Shown in pieces: positions 1-7,301 of a stretch of 9,070 nt of DNA. Source of the DNA: an uncultured Armatimonadota bacterium (GTDB taxonomy: Bacteria; Armatimonadota; Armatimonadia; Armatimonadales; Armatimonadaceae); contig CAIRTT010000595.1 of the NCBI GenBank assembly GCA_903881535.1, positions 1-9,070 of the forward strand, given 5' to 3'. A program made the translations under genes and the position numbers. The notes below the pieces were generated by a model. That model was not told the origin of the DNA. It did no database searches and saw only the letters and a list, made by a program, of their open reading frames with translations. Positions within the stretch are counted from its first letter, which is position 1. Every line of letters starts with the position of its first letter.

Positions 1-1
1 C

Positions 2-1078
2 AATTCGGATACGGCGGATGTCTACGATGGTGCCATTCAAGCGGATGTAACTATCGCGTTTATCGCCCCCAAGCGTGGCAACATTCTCTTTACAGGCGCG
101 GGGCATACGGGAAAGCTTTGCATCGCACCGCTGGCGCTCCCGGTGATCGATACGTCGTTGCTCTCAGATGCGCCAATCTTACAGTGTCTTGCCGATGTCC
201 GTAGAATTCTTCCTGTGCGCGTTCAGCACCGGGATGCCAACAAGGGATCGCATGGCCGGGTGATGGTGATCGCCGGCTCGGATGCGATGCCAGGGGCTGC
301 GTTACTAACGCTGCGCGCAGCGATGCACGCTGGCGCCGGCTACGCGACGCTCATCTCCACAAAATCTGTCTGCCAGCTCGCCGCCGCAACTCTCCCGGAA
401 GCCATTTACGTGTCCTGTCCCAGTAAGCCAGATGGCACGCTCTCATTCACAGCAACGCAGCAGGAAATCCTAAAACGGATTTCGCGCACAGATTGCATCG
501 CAATCGGCCCCGGCCTTGGTCGCACCGATGAAACAGCTGCCATCGTCGCGTTTGTTCTGGAGATGTTCACCGGCCCGGTCGTGATCGATGCCGATGCGCT
601 TTATGCCGCATCCCCGCTACTTCTTAAAGAGCGCGCATCCGCAGGTCGGGAAACGATTCTGACCCCGCATCCGGGTGAGGCTGCGGCGGCTTACGGTGTT
701 GAAAGCCGGGATTGTGACCGCATTGCTGCTGTCCGCGAGCTAGCTCAACGAACCCACTCAACCGTCCTGCTTAAAGGCACCCGTACACTGGTGGCATCAG
801 AGGGAGTGCGCACCGATATCATCCGCAAAGGCACACCCGCACTCGGAACGGCTGGTTCGGGAGATACGCTAACGGGAATCATCGCCGCGCTTGCCGCCCA
901 AGGGTTGCAACCACACACCGCAGCCGTTGCAGGCGCAACACTCCATGCCCGCGCCGGGGAACTTGCGGCGGCAAAAAACGGTCTGATGAATACAACGGCC
1001 AGCGACATTTGTGACTGCATCGGCGCTGCTTGGATGCGGATTGCTGCGGGAGAGGATACATCGCCATGGATAGACTGA
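2..1078 (+). CDS. nnr: Bifunctional NAD(P)H-hydrate epimerase / ADP-dependent dehydratase, 5' end missing
   Basis: Repairs damaged hydrated NAD(P)H: the NnrE part interconverts the R and S hydrates and the NnrD part dehydrates the S form using ADP (or ATP in some families). The reading frame is open from base 2, so the gene starts outside the window. The first ~45 codons read as the tail of a YjeF_N domain (DGAIQADVTIAFIAPKRG, then TGAGHTGKL). The GTG at 143 is therefore internal and not the start. The rest is a ribokinase-like YjeF_C domain: NKGSHGRVMVIAGS, IGPGLGR, VVIDADAL, ILTPHPGE, VLLKGT and the catalytic GTAGSGDTLTGI, with the likely catalytic Asp at bases 863-865. All expected C-terminal motifs are present, and it ends in TGA at 1076. 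The next gene starts 13 bases before this stop. It is a soluble housekeeping enzyme with no direct link to the signalling genes downstream. Confidence 0.95.
   Translation, partial: NSDTADVYDGAIQADVTIAFIAPKRGNILFTGAGHTGKLCIAPLALPVIDTSLLSDAPILQCLADVRRILPVRVQHRDANKGSHGRVMVIAGSDAMPGAALLTLRAAMHAGAGYATLISTKSVCQLAAATLPEAIYVSCPSKPDGTLSFTATQQEILKRISRTDCIAIGPGLGRTDETAAIVAFVLEMFTGPVVIDADALYAASPLLLKERASAGRETILTPHPGEAAAAYGVESRDCDRIAAVRELAQRTHSTVLLKGTRTLVASEGVRTDIIRKGTPALGTAGSGDTLTGIIAALAAQGLQPHTAAVAGATLHARAGELAAAKNGLMNTTASDICDCIGAAWMRIAAGEDTSPWID
1048..1056 (+). promoter_or_regulatory. Ribosome binding site that fixes the start of the first FHA gene
   Basis: GGGAGAGGA lies nine bases before the ATG at 1066. 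A TTG at 1030 in the same frame would give a 12-residue longer protein but has no comparable site in front of it. The site lies inside the 3' end of the upstream repair-enzyme gene, which supports translational coupling. Confidence 0.75.
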
Positions 1079-1977
1079 ACAGATTCCAGCGGGGCCTAAT
1101 GCCGGTGTGTATCATCGCGTGCTTTGCTGGCGCCGCGATCTCAAGACCCCCTCATCAAGACAAACCTACACGCGCTTCGACGCCAGCGCCTACGGAAAAG
1201 CCGACTGCGGGTGTAAAACCACCTGTTACAACGCCATCCGGAGCACCGACATCTACCAATTCTGGCGCAGTAAAGACCCTGAAACCTCCAGTGGATGCTG
1301 GGAAAATGGCAACGTCGGTAAAGCAAGAGCCAACCCCGCCGCCTGTTGTAACGCCGCCGCCCGCAGCTCCCGTGACCGTTGTCGTTCAGCAACCTGCCGC
1401 TCCGCAACAGGATGCGTCATCCGGGTGGATTGGTATTCTGATCGCAGTCGCCATCGGTTACACAGGCTTCCGCTATGCGCAGAACAAGGGCTTCACGGTT
1501 GTCGGGATGCTGACGAAAGCCGGTGTCACGCTCCCCAAAGACCCCGATCCAGTGCCGCAGGCCCAGCGCCCAGGAAATACAGCTACCTCACTACCGCCAC
1601 TCCCCGGTTTGGATACGCTTCCATCCCCGGTACCCGGCACAGCAGCGCAATCACAAACCGCTGGAATCACCGCAAGCGGACCGCTCGTCCTTGTTGCAAC
1701 GGATGGCCAGGCATCCGGAAAGCGTTTCAAACTCTCAGGAATGATGACCATCGGCCGGGAAATGAGCTGTAACATCCCACTCGCAAATGACCAAACCATC
1801 AGCCGTAATCATGCCGAGGTTTTGTGCTCCCCGGAAGGCAGCTACACGGTTACTGACAAGGGTTCATCGAATGGGACATTTGTCAATTCGACCCGCGTGA
1901 CCGGTTCCGCTCAGCTTGTCGCCGGCGACACGCTGGTCGTTGGTGCGCAGCGCTTCCGTGTCGAGGTGGATGCGTGA
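1066..1977 (+). CDS. Membrane-anchored FHA-domain protein with proline-rich linker
   Basis: A 303-residue protein, predicted to read phosphothreonine on partner proteins. Residues 1-10 are basic and 11-25 hydrophobic, which looks like a signal sequence or anchor. I-I-A-C at 16-19 fits a lipobox, so lipid anchoring at Cys19 is possible. Residues ~27-117 are rich in Pro, Thr and Ala and look unstructured. A clear membrane helix spans ~119-137 (WIGILIAVAIGYTGF), then a second Pro-rich linker, and an FHA domain from ~206 to the end. The FHA binding residues are all visible: G230-R231, S246-R-N-H249 and S268-N269-G270-T. If both hydrophobic segments are used as proposed, the FHA domain is cytoplasmic and the Pro-rich part is outside. 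The start at 1066 is chosen from its ribosome binding site. The gene overlaps the preceding one by 13 bases and the next by 4. The specific ligand is unknown. Confidence 0.9.
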   Translation: MDRLNRFQRGLMPVCIIACFAGAAISRPPHQDKPTRASTPAPTEKPTAGVKPPVTTPSGAPTSTNSGAVKTLKPPVDAGKMATSVKQEPTPPPVVTPPPAAPVTVVVQQPAAPQQDASSGWIGILIAVAIGYTGFRYAQNKGFTVVGMLTKAGVTLPKDPDPVPQAQRPGNTATSLPPLPGLDTLPSPVPGTAAQSQTAGITASGPLVLVATDGQASGKRFKLSGMMTIGREMSCNIPLANDQTISRNHAEVLCSPEGSYTVTDKGSSNGTFVNSTRVTGSAQLVAGDTLVVGAQRFRVEVDA

Positions 1978-3299
1978 ATCTAGCATCCCGGCTAACCCTG
2001 CTGCCCATCGCCGGCCTCGTCGCGGCGTTTATCACGGTGCTGATCACGGATGTGTTTCGCATCATCCCTATCCCGGAAATCACCGTTGGGCTCACACCCG
2101 AACAGGCGCGCCAGCATGTGCTCGCAACCGTTGCCTTCGGGACGCTGCTCGGTGTCCTCCTCGCTGCAGCGCAACACATGCTGTCTGGACGCCGCCAGTT
2201 CTACCGCATCCTGCCACTAGCGATTGGCGCTGGGGCGTTTTGCGCATTTCTTGGCGTTCAGTTCGGGATGTCGTTAATGGCTCCCCTCTACGCCGCGACG
2301 GTTCGGAACCCGGCGCAGTTTTTGGGAAATGTCATCGCGCGTGGGCTTGCTTGGATGATGATTGGCGGCTTTATTGGCCTTGGGGATGGCTTCCGGACGC
2401 GCAGTGTGCAAACCGGACGCAATGGCGCCATCGGTGGTCTGCTCGGCGGATTTCTGGGTGGTTTGCTCTTTGAATGCGTCCCGTATCTGCTCCCAACCCT
2501 CAAAGTCGGCGCGGTCAGCCGAATGATTGGCTTTGCCACCACAGGCGCCAGCATCGGCCTGTTTATCGGCCTTGTCCAGCAGTTCCTCCAAGAAGCCTGG
2601 CTACGCCTTGAGCTTGGACGAAATGAAGGCCGTGACTTTGTCATAGACCAGGATTCGATGACGCTTGGCCGCTCAGAACTCGATGGCATCCCGCTCTACG
2701 GCGACCCACAGATTGCGAAAAGCCATGCGCTACTGCAGAAGGTCAATGGAACCTGGATGCTGAGCGACCGCCGGCAGAGCCCGGTCGGAACGCTTGTCAA
2801 CGGCACGCGCATTGGGGATAGTCATGTGCTGCGCCCCGGAGACCGCATCAGTATCGGGACAGCAAACCTCACCTTCCAGCTCCGAAATGTCACCGCGTAC
2901 ACGCAGCGCATCCCGGCGGAAGCCGCCCGCGCCGCCCCCGCGGCCATTCCCGTAGCGCAAAGCCAAGCCACCCAGCAAAGCTTCACCACCGCGCCAATGC
3001 AGGCAGCCGCAAACCCAATAACCTTACGGATCACGGGCGGGCCCGCGGCCGGCCAGCTCATCCCACTAAACGGTGACATCACCATCGGACGCGACCCCGC
3101 ATCCACTGACTTTCCCATCGCCGCCGATGACAAGCTTTCCCGCCGACACATTCGCATTTACAGCCCAGCCGGCAAGATTCTCGTTGAAGACTGCGGCTCA
3201 ACAAATGGCACATTTATTAACGGCCAACGTATCCACCAACAGGAGCTCGTCTCCGGAGACACCATCCATATCGGGGCAACCACCCTCCGGGCCGAATAG
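1974..3299 (+). CDS. Polytopic membrane protein with two C-terminal FHA domains
   Basis: 441 residues, GTG start overlapping the previous stop in a GTGA junction, with GAGGTGG at 1963-1969 as ribosome binding site. About six membrane helices fill residues 8-28, 49-69, 79-104, 117-138, 150-173 and 182-205; the fifth is glycine-rich (GGLLGGFLGGLL). With an even number of helices and FHA domains that must see cytoplasmic proteins, both termini should be inside. FHA-1 (~211-292) keeps G232-R233 and H251 but has Ala248 where the binding Ser is expected and Val271 in place of the Asn of the NG turn, so it may not bind phosphothreonine normally. FHA-2 (~351-441) is canonical: G372-R373, S389-R-R-H392, S409-T-N411-G412-T. 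I infer a membrane platform that recruits phosphorylated partners. The N-terminal membrane domain is not one I recognise. Confidence 0.9.
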   Translation: MNLASRLTLLPIAGLVAAFITVLITDVFRIIPIPEITVGLTPEQARQHVLATVAFGTLLGVLLAAAQHMLSGRRQFYRILPLAIGAGAFCAFLGVQFGMSLMAPLYAATVRNPAQFLGNVIARGLAWMMIGGFIGLGDGFRTRSVQTGRNGAIGGLLGGFLGGLLFECVPYLLPTLKVGAVSRMIGFATTGASIGLFIGLVQQFLQEAWLRLELGRNEGRDFVIDQDSMTLGRSELDGIPLYGDPQIAKSHALLQKVNGTWMLSDRRQSPVGTLVNGTRIGDSHVLRPGDRISIGTANLTFQLRNVTAYTQRIPAEAARAAPAAIPVAQSQATQQSFTTAPMQAAANPITLRITGGPAAGQLIPLNGDITIGRDPASTDFPIAADDKLSRRHIRIYSPAGKILVEDCGSTNGTFINGQRIHQQELVSGDTIHIGATTLRAE

Positions 3300-3326
3300 C
3301 CCACGCGACAAAAGGACCACTATCCC

Positions 3327-4604
3327 ATGGACCCAACCATCAGACTCGACCAGCTCCCAAACCATCCACCAGGAAATCCCAGCCTTCCAAATGCACCCGC
3401 CATCCGCTTGGAAGTCATCACTGGACGTACCACCGCACACGCCGGCGAAGCCACCACAACGGAGGTTCTGCTGCGTATCATCGGCGGTGGCCAGCCCGTC
3501 AGCGGCGCGCGCGTCCCGCTAAACCTGTGTTTGGTCATCGACCGCAGCGGCTCGATGGATGGTCAGCCGCTCGCTGCCGTCCGGGATGCCTGCAAACACG
3601 TCGTAGCGCAGCTTGGGCCATCGGATATTTTGTCGATCGTCACCTTTGAGGAAAATGTCGACATCGTGCTCCCCGCAAAGCACGTCACATCCCCGGAGAT
3701 CATCTCGGCCTACATCGACCGCATCACCGCCGGGAACACAACCAACCTCTTCGATGGCCTCTACGCTGGCGGCGTTCAAGTCACATCCGTGCCGCTGACC
3801 GGCTACGCAAGCCGCCTCATCCTCCTCACCGATGGCGAACCGACCGCAGGTCTAAAAGACCCGGCGAGCATCCTCCGTCAGGTCGAACAGCTCCGCGCAC
3901 AAGGCGTTGTCGTCAGCGCGATGGGCTTTGGGCCGGACTATCAGGAAGACTTAATGGCATCGATTGCCCGTACCGGTGGTGGCAACTACACCTACATCGC
4001 GCATGCGGGACAGGTTTCGGCTGCATTCCAACGCGAACTAACCGGTGCGATGTCCGTGGTTGCGACAAAGGCCGTTCTGCGCTTTGAGCTGCCGGATAAC
4101 AACCAGATTTGTGGAGAATGTGACCCGATGCTCCCCGATATCGAGGCAGGCACCACGATCGAGCGCCTGGTCACGATAACGAGCGGGCCGCGTGGGACTG
4201 GGACGTACCGTATTTTGAAGGCCAGCGTGGATGCGAGCTCTCCGGCAACGCGCCAACCACTCCGTGCAAGCGCGGATGCCATCGTGCAGTTTGCGGATGC
4301 TCCAAATGCATCCGCCGCGCCGCGTAACCCAGCGGTGAGTAGCGCCCTCGGCCTACACTCAGCCGCGCTGGATTTGGAGAAAACGCTCAACAGGATGCGG
4401 ACGATGTCCTTTAGCGCGGTGGATGTCACGCAAATGCTGAACCGGACACAAGCGATGCTTGCTCAGACGGGGCGTGTTCAGGAGGCGGCGCAGGTCGCGG
4501 ATGCGACTCGTGCATTTCAGAGCGGCAACCAGGACCACCTCGAGAAGACGCTTGTCGGGACGCTCTACGCACTCGACCTTGGTAAAACGGGAGGCCCCGC
4601 ATAA
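3327..4604 (+). CDS. Soluble von Willebrand factor A (VWA) domain protein with intact MIDAS
   Basis: 425 residues, no signal peptide or membrane helix, so probably cytoplasmic. The VWA fold spans about residues 63-250 with a full metal-ion-dependent adhesion site: D72-R-S74-G-S76, T139 in NTTNLFDGL, and D169 in LLTDGEPT. A short strand-rich segment precedes it. Behind it lies a strand-rich region (~250-332) carrying C262-G-E-C265, and a helical C-terminus (~345-415, with LEKTLNRMRTM and TQMLNRTQAML). VWA proteins bind partners through the metal at the MIDAS; in bacteria such soluble forms often occur beside kinases and PP2C phosphatases, as in the TerY-P triad. The role here as scaffold or kinase partner is inferred from neighbours. 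It starts at ATG 3327 behind AAAGGA (3311-3316), 27 bases after the previous gene, and its TAA overlaps the next ATG by one base. Confidence 0.93.
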   Translation: MDPTIRLDQLPNHPPGNPSLPNAPAIRLEVITGRTTAHAGEATTTEVLLRIIGGGQPVSGARVPLNLCLVIDRSGSMDGQPLAAVRDACKHVVAQLGPSDILSIVTFEENVDIVLPAKHVTSPEIISAYIDRITAGNTTNLFDGLYAGGVQVTSVPLTGYASRLILLTDGEPTAGLKDPASILRQVEQLRAQGVVVSAMGFGPDYQEDLMASIARTGGGNYTYIAHAGQVSAAFQRELTGAMSVVATKAVLRFELPDNNQICGECDPMLPDIEAGTTIERLVTITSGPRGTGTYRILKASVDASSPATRQPLRASADAIVQFADAPNASAAPRNPAVSSALGLHSAALDLEKTLNRMRTMSFSAVDVTQMLNRTQAMLAQTGRVQEAAQVADATRAFQSGNQDHLEKTLVGTLYALDLGKTGGPA

Positions 4605-5689
4605 TGCAAAATCCTTACCAGACATTAGGCTTGCCAAACTCGGCAACCGACTCTGAAATACGGTTGCGCTTTCGTGATCTGATCGCGACTGCCGCATCGG
4701 ACACCGTGCGTTTTGAGGCACTAAAAGCTGCCTTCGATACGCTCAAGGATCCGGATTCCAGACACTTGATCGATGTACGCCTTGCTGCGGAAGAAGCCGC
4801 TGAGCGTACGGCCCGCTTCACGCAGACACAAATGGGGAGTGCCAGCGCGCCCCCAACAACACCGACCAGTGGTGCGATTATGACGGGTCAAGCAGCGGAA
4901 CAGGCGAACCGCACGATGGCCTTTCAGCTGGCTCCGTGTGCGCTCTGCGGAACGCCAGCGGTCATCGGCGAAGGCTTTTGTACGCGCTGCGGACTCCAGT
5001 CGGGGACGAAACCCGGTCCGATGCCCGGGACACATAGCGGCCCTGAGCTCCACCTTCAGTCCGGGCAGACATTTAAGCTAGCTGGAACGGTCACCATTGG
5101 CCGGGATGCGGCGGGCATCACGCTGCCGGATGCATCCGTTTCACGACTCCATGCCACGATCACCGTCGACAATGCGGGAAATGTCAGTCTCACGGAAGCC
5201 GGCTCAACCAACGGAACCCTCCTCGATGGCCAGCTACTGCGAAAAGGTGTCTCTGTGTTCGCACAAAATGGCTCAACCGTTCAGTTTGGTGCCATCAAGG
5301 GAACGCTTGTCATCCCTGTGTCCGCTCGCGCCGGTGCCCTGCCGGCAACGCCTGAGGTCAAACCCCTCGCGGTTGCTGCGGCTGGAGACAAACGTGCCAC
5401 ATTGCTGGCAAAGGATGGCCGTGTCATCCCAATCACCGACACGATGTTCACGGTTGGTCGGCGTCCTGGAAACCTGCTTTGCATCACAGATGACCAGTTC
5501 ATCAGCGGGATGCATGCTGAGCTGGTTTGGAGAAACGGTCAGACATTTGTGGTGGACAAAAACAGCACAAATGGCACATTTGTAAATGACCAGAAGCTGA
5601 CTCCGGGTTCAGAGATGATTGTAAACAACGGCGATCGCGTGAAGTTCGGGGCAACGACATATCTGTTCCGTGGTCCGGAGAGCGCATGA
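4604..5689 (+). CDS. J-like domain / zinc ribbon / double-FHA adaptor protein
   Basis: 361 residues, soluble. Residues ~3-58 follow the DnaJ J-domain pattern (PYQTLGLPNSATDSEI, FRDLI, RFEALKAAFDTLKDPDSR) but the HPD tripeptide and its loop are missing, so stimulation of DnaK is unlikely. A Thr/Ala-rich linker includes ANRTMAF around Thr104, resembling two sites in the kinase linker. A zinc ribbon follows with C112-x2-C115 and C126-x2-C129. FHA-1 (~145-237) has G166-R167, S180-R-L-H183 and S201-T-N203-G204; FHA-2 (~263-359) has G285-R286, S301-G-M-H304 and S321-T-N323-G324. Both appear able to bind phosphothreonine. By analogy with GarA/OdhI, where a phosphorylated N-terminal Thr binds the protein's own FHA domain, Thr104 could act as a switch; this is inference. 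The ribosome binding site CGGGAGG (4588-4594) precedes the ATG, which overlaps the previous stop by one base; the 3' end overlaps the next gene in an ATGA. Confidence 0.92.
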   Translation: MQNPYQTLGLPNSATDSEIRLRFRDLIATAASDTVRFEALKAAFDTLKDPDSRHLIDVRLAAEEAAERTARFTQTQMGSASAPPTTPTSGAIMTGQAAEQANRTMAFQLAPCALCGTPAVIGEGFCTRCGLQSGTKPGPMPGTHSGPELHLQSGQTFKLAGTVTIGRDAAGITLPDASVSRLHATITVDNAGNVSLTEAGSTNGTLLDGQLLRKGVSVFAQNGSTVQFGAIKGTLVIPVSARAGALPATPEVKPLAVAAAGDKRATLLAKDGRVIPITDTMFTVGRRPGNLLCITDDQFISGMHAELVWRNGQTFVVDKNSTNGTFVNDQKLTPGSEMIVNNGDRVKFGATTYLFRGPESA

Positions 5690-6282
5690 GTCCTCTGCCT
5701 GAACTGGTCTGCGATGTCCATCGTAAGCGCGTCTCGATCACCAGCTGCCTCACCTGCGGCAAGCGACTGTGTGAACCCTGTGTCGTGATTTTTCGTGGCA
5801 TGGATTACTGCATCGAATGTGCGCCTCAAGGCTTAGAGCCGGTTAATAAAATTCTCCCGTTGCTGCCAGCGGAGCGGATGGTCGAGACGCACGGACAACG
5901 CGGCTGGATTGCGGGTTATGTGGATGCAATGCTTGGGCTGTTGGCATCCACGCTGTTGGTCTGGGTGCTCATAGGACACATGAGCCAGGCGGCAACGGCT
6001 CTTTGCGGGACATTAATGTTGCTCTTTGCGGCCGTGCTCGCACCCGCGTGGAACCTTGCGGTCACCGGCCGGACCATTGGAAACCATTGCACAGGCACGA
6101 TTGTCCTGCGCAAAAACGGCACGCCACTCACGTTTGTGAAAGCCATCCAGCGCACAGGAATACGCTTTCTTTGCGTCTTGCTTGGCATCCCTGTTCTACA
6201 AGTGGTGATCAAACGACCGCTTTGTGAGGGAATCGATGCCCTCCTCGAGTGCGCGACATACATGGCGGATGGCAGCTGGTGA
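5686..6282 (+). CDS. B-box-like zinc finger fused to an RDD-family membrane domain
   Basis: 198 residues. The N-terminus has eight potential zinc ligands in B-box-like order: C9-x2-H12, C21-x2-C24, C29-x2-C32 and C42-x2-C45, including the CGKRLCEPC core typical of bacterial B-box fusions. After a short linker the RDD domain begins at R72-G-W-I-A-G-Y-V-D80. It has a first helix at ~75-97, a second at ~102-124, then the loop GRTIGNHCTG...KNGTPLTF that RDD proteins share, and a third helix at ~158-175. RDD proteins are small membrane proteins of mostly unknown role; some are proposed transporters. Here the zinc finger would face the cytoplasm as a protein-binding head, which is inferred. The ATG at 5686 overlaps the previous TGA in an ATGA junction, with GGAG at 5677-5680. 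The 3' end overlaps the next small frame in a GTGA. Confidence 0.88.
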   Translation: MSPLPELVCDVHRKRVSITSCLTCGKRLCEPCVVIFRGMDYCIECAPQGLEPVNKILPLLPAERMVETHGQRGWIAGYVDAMLGLLASTLLVWVLIGHMSQAATALCGTLMLLFAAVLAPAWNLAVTGRTIGNHCTGTIVLRKNGTPLTFVKAIQRTGIRFLCVLLGIPVLQVVIKRPLCEGIDALLECATYMADGSW

Positions 6283-6401
6283 CGGAAGAGCACAAAGCGG
6301 GTGAATCGCTAATCTATGCATGGGCTCAATGGCACACAGAAGTACGCCTTCAGTGCGTTTTACCGCGCGTTCAAATGCTGCATCGCGTGATGGAAAATTA
6401 G
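6279..6401 (+). CDS. Candidate 40-residue small protein, unknown function
   Basis: This frame fills what would otherwise be a 131-base gap. It begins at GTG 6279 in a GTGA overlap with the previous stop, the same junction type seen before two other genes here, and runs 40 codons to TAG at 6399. The product (MTEEHKAGESLIYAWAQWHT..., ending HRVMEN) is mixed charged and hydrophobic with two Trp and could form an amphipathic helix; it has no signal peptide or clear membrane span. A weak GGCGGA (6264-6269) lies nine bases upstream. The TAG overlaps the ribosome binding site of the phosphatase gene, so at minimum its translation could couple the two neighbours. I recognise no family. The alternative is that this is a plain spacer that happens to be open; an in-frame GTG at 6249 could be an earlier start. 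Confidence 0.5.
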   Translation: MTEEHKAGESLIYAWAQWHTEVRLQCVLPRVQMLHRVMEN

Positions 6402-6406
6402 GGAGA
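6400..6406 (+). promoter_or_regulatory. Ribosome binding site of the phosphatase gene, overlapping the small-ORF stop
   Basis: AGGGAGA sits seven bases before the ATG at 6414 and shares its first two bases with the TAG of the small frame. A ribosome ending there would be well placed to reinitiate on the phosphatase gene. Confidence 0.65.
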
Positions 6407-6413
6407 TGCTCCG

Positions 6414-7301
6414 ATGAATCAGGATATTTCATCCACGCAGACGCTGGAGTTTGACCCAACTCCATTTTTGAATGAGCTGCCGGGCACCGGGCGTCGTGAG
6501 CCAGACAAGCAGTGCCGTGTGTCATGGGCGGGGCGCACGGAAATCGGGATGCAGCGGGAGCATAACGAAGACAAGTACGACCAGTTTGACCCCGAAATGC
6601 CACATTTGCTGGCAAACCGTGGGCGTCTCTGGGCGGTAGCGGATGGCATGGGCGGCCACGCCGCGGGTCAGCGCGCCAGCGAATTCGGACTTCGTTTTTT
6701 GCTACGTGACTACTTCCTCGCAACCGACATCGATGCAACCACCGCGCTTTCCGCCGCGATTATGCATTCGAATGACAAACTGGTGGATGCCACTAAGCAG
6801 CATCCCGAGTACCAGGGGATGGGCAGCACGCTGGTGGCGTTGGTCCTCATCGATGATGTCGCGACGATCGCCCATGTCGGTGACTCACGCGCCTATTTGT
6901 TGCGGTCGGGGGCCGAACCTGAGCAGCTGACACAGGATCACAGCTGGGTTGAGGATCAAGTGCGCGCCGGCACGATGACCCGGGATGAGGCCGAGCAAAG
7001 CCGTTATCGCAATGTGATTTCGCGTTGTCTAGGGATGGAAGGGATGCCCGGACCCGACATCCAGAAGATCACCGTCCAAGCGGGGGATGTCTTTGTCATC
7101 GTCTCGGATGGTGTCACGCGCTACATGCAAACCGATAACATCGCGGCTATTGTGAGCGGAAAGTCGCTTTCCCAAGCGGCGATGGACATCGTGGATGCGG
7201 CCAACCTCATGGGCGGCGCGGACAACAGCACCTGTGTGTTGGTACGGATTGACAGCATCGATAATTTTAGAGATGGTAGCGCAGCTGAGGTCACCGAGTG
7301 A
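6414..7301 (+). CDS. PP2C-family (PPM) Ser/Thr protein phosphatase
   Basis: 295 residues, soluble, metal-dependent phosphatase expected to reverse the action of the kinase encoded directly downstream. After a ~37-residue extension containing STQTLEFDPT, the PP2C fold spans ~38-285. Signature motifs appear in order: R48-E-H-N51-E52-D53, D77-G-M-G-G-H82, GMGSTLVAL, AHVGDSRAYLL, LTQDHSWV, S231-D232-G233 and GGAD270-N271. The metal-binding acidic residues (D53, D77, D232, D270) are all present, so activity is expected. The threonines in the N-terminal extension (T8, T10) are plausible phosphorylation or FHA-binding sites, which is speculative. The ATG at 6414 follows a strong ribosome binding site 12 bases past the small ORF, and the TGA overlaps the kinase GTG in a GTGA junction, so phosphatase and kinase are translationally coupled. 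Length is at the long end for stand-alone bacterial PP2C proteins because of the extension. Confidence 0.97.
   Translation: MNQDISSTQTLEFDPTPFLNELPGTGRREPDKQCRVSWAGRTEIGMQREHNEDKYDQFDPEMPHLLANRGRLWAVADGMGGHAAGQRASEFGLRFLLRDYFLATDIDATTALSAAIMHSNDKLVDATKQHPEYQGMGSTLVALVLIDDVATIAHVGDSRAYLLRSGAEPEQLTQDHSWVEDQVRAGTMTRDEAEQSRYRNVISRCLGMEGMPGPDIQKITVQAGDVFVIVSDGVTRYMQTDNIAAIVSGKSLSQAAMDIVDAANLMGGADNSTCVLVRIDSIDNFRDGSAAEVTE

Noticed and set aside
1030..1065. TTG 1030 as start of the first FHA gene
   Set aside because: It would place extra polar residues before the signal-like segment and lacks a ribosome binding site; ATG 1066 has a good one nine bases away.
143..1078. GTG at 143 as start of a stand-alone NnrD
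   Set aside because: The frame is open upstream to base 2 and those codons read as the end of an NnrE domain, so the GTG is an internal Val of a bifunctional enzyme.
1107..1772. Overlapping 221-codon plus-strand frame
   Set aside because: It lies in another frame of the first FHA gene; its Arg/Cys-rich composition and lack of any motif indicate a shadow of the GC-rich coding sequence.
6196..6738. Long antisense frame across the RDD, small-ORF and PP2C genes
   Set aside because: It opposes genes with clear family motifs, has Arg/Cys/His-rich low-information sequence and no ribosome binding site.
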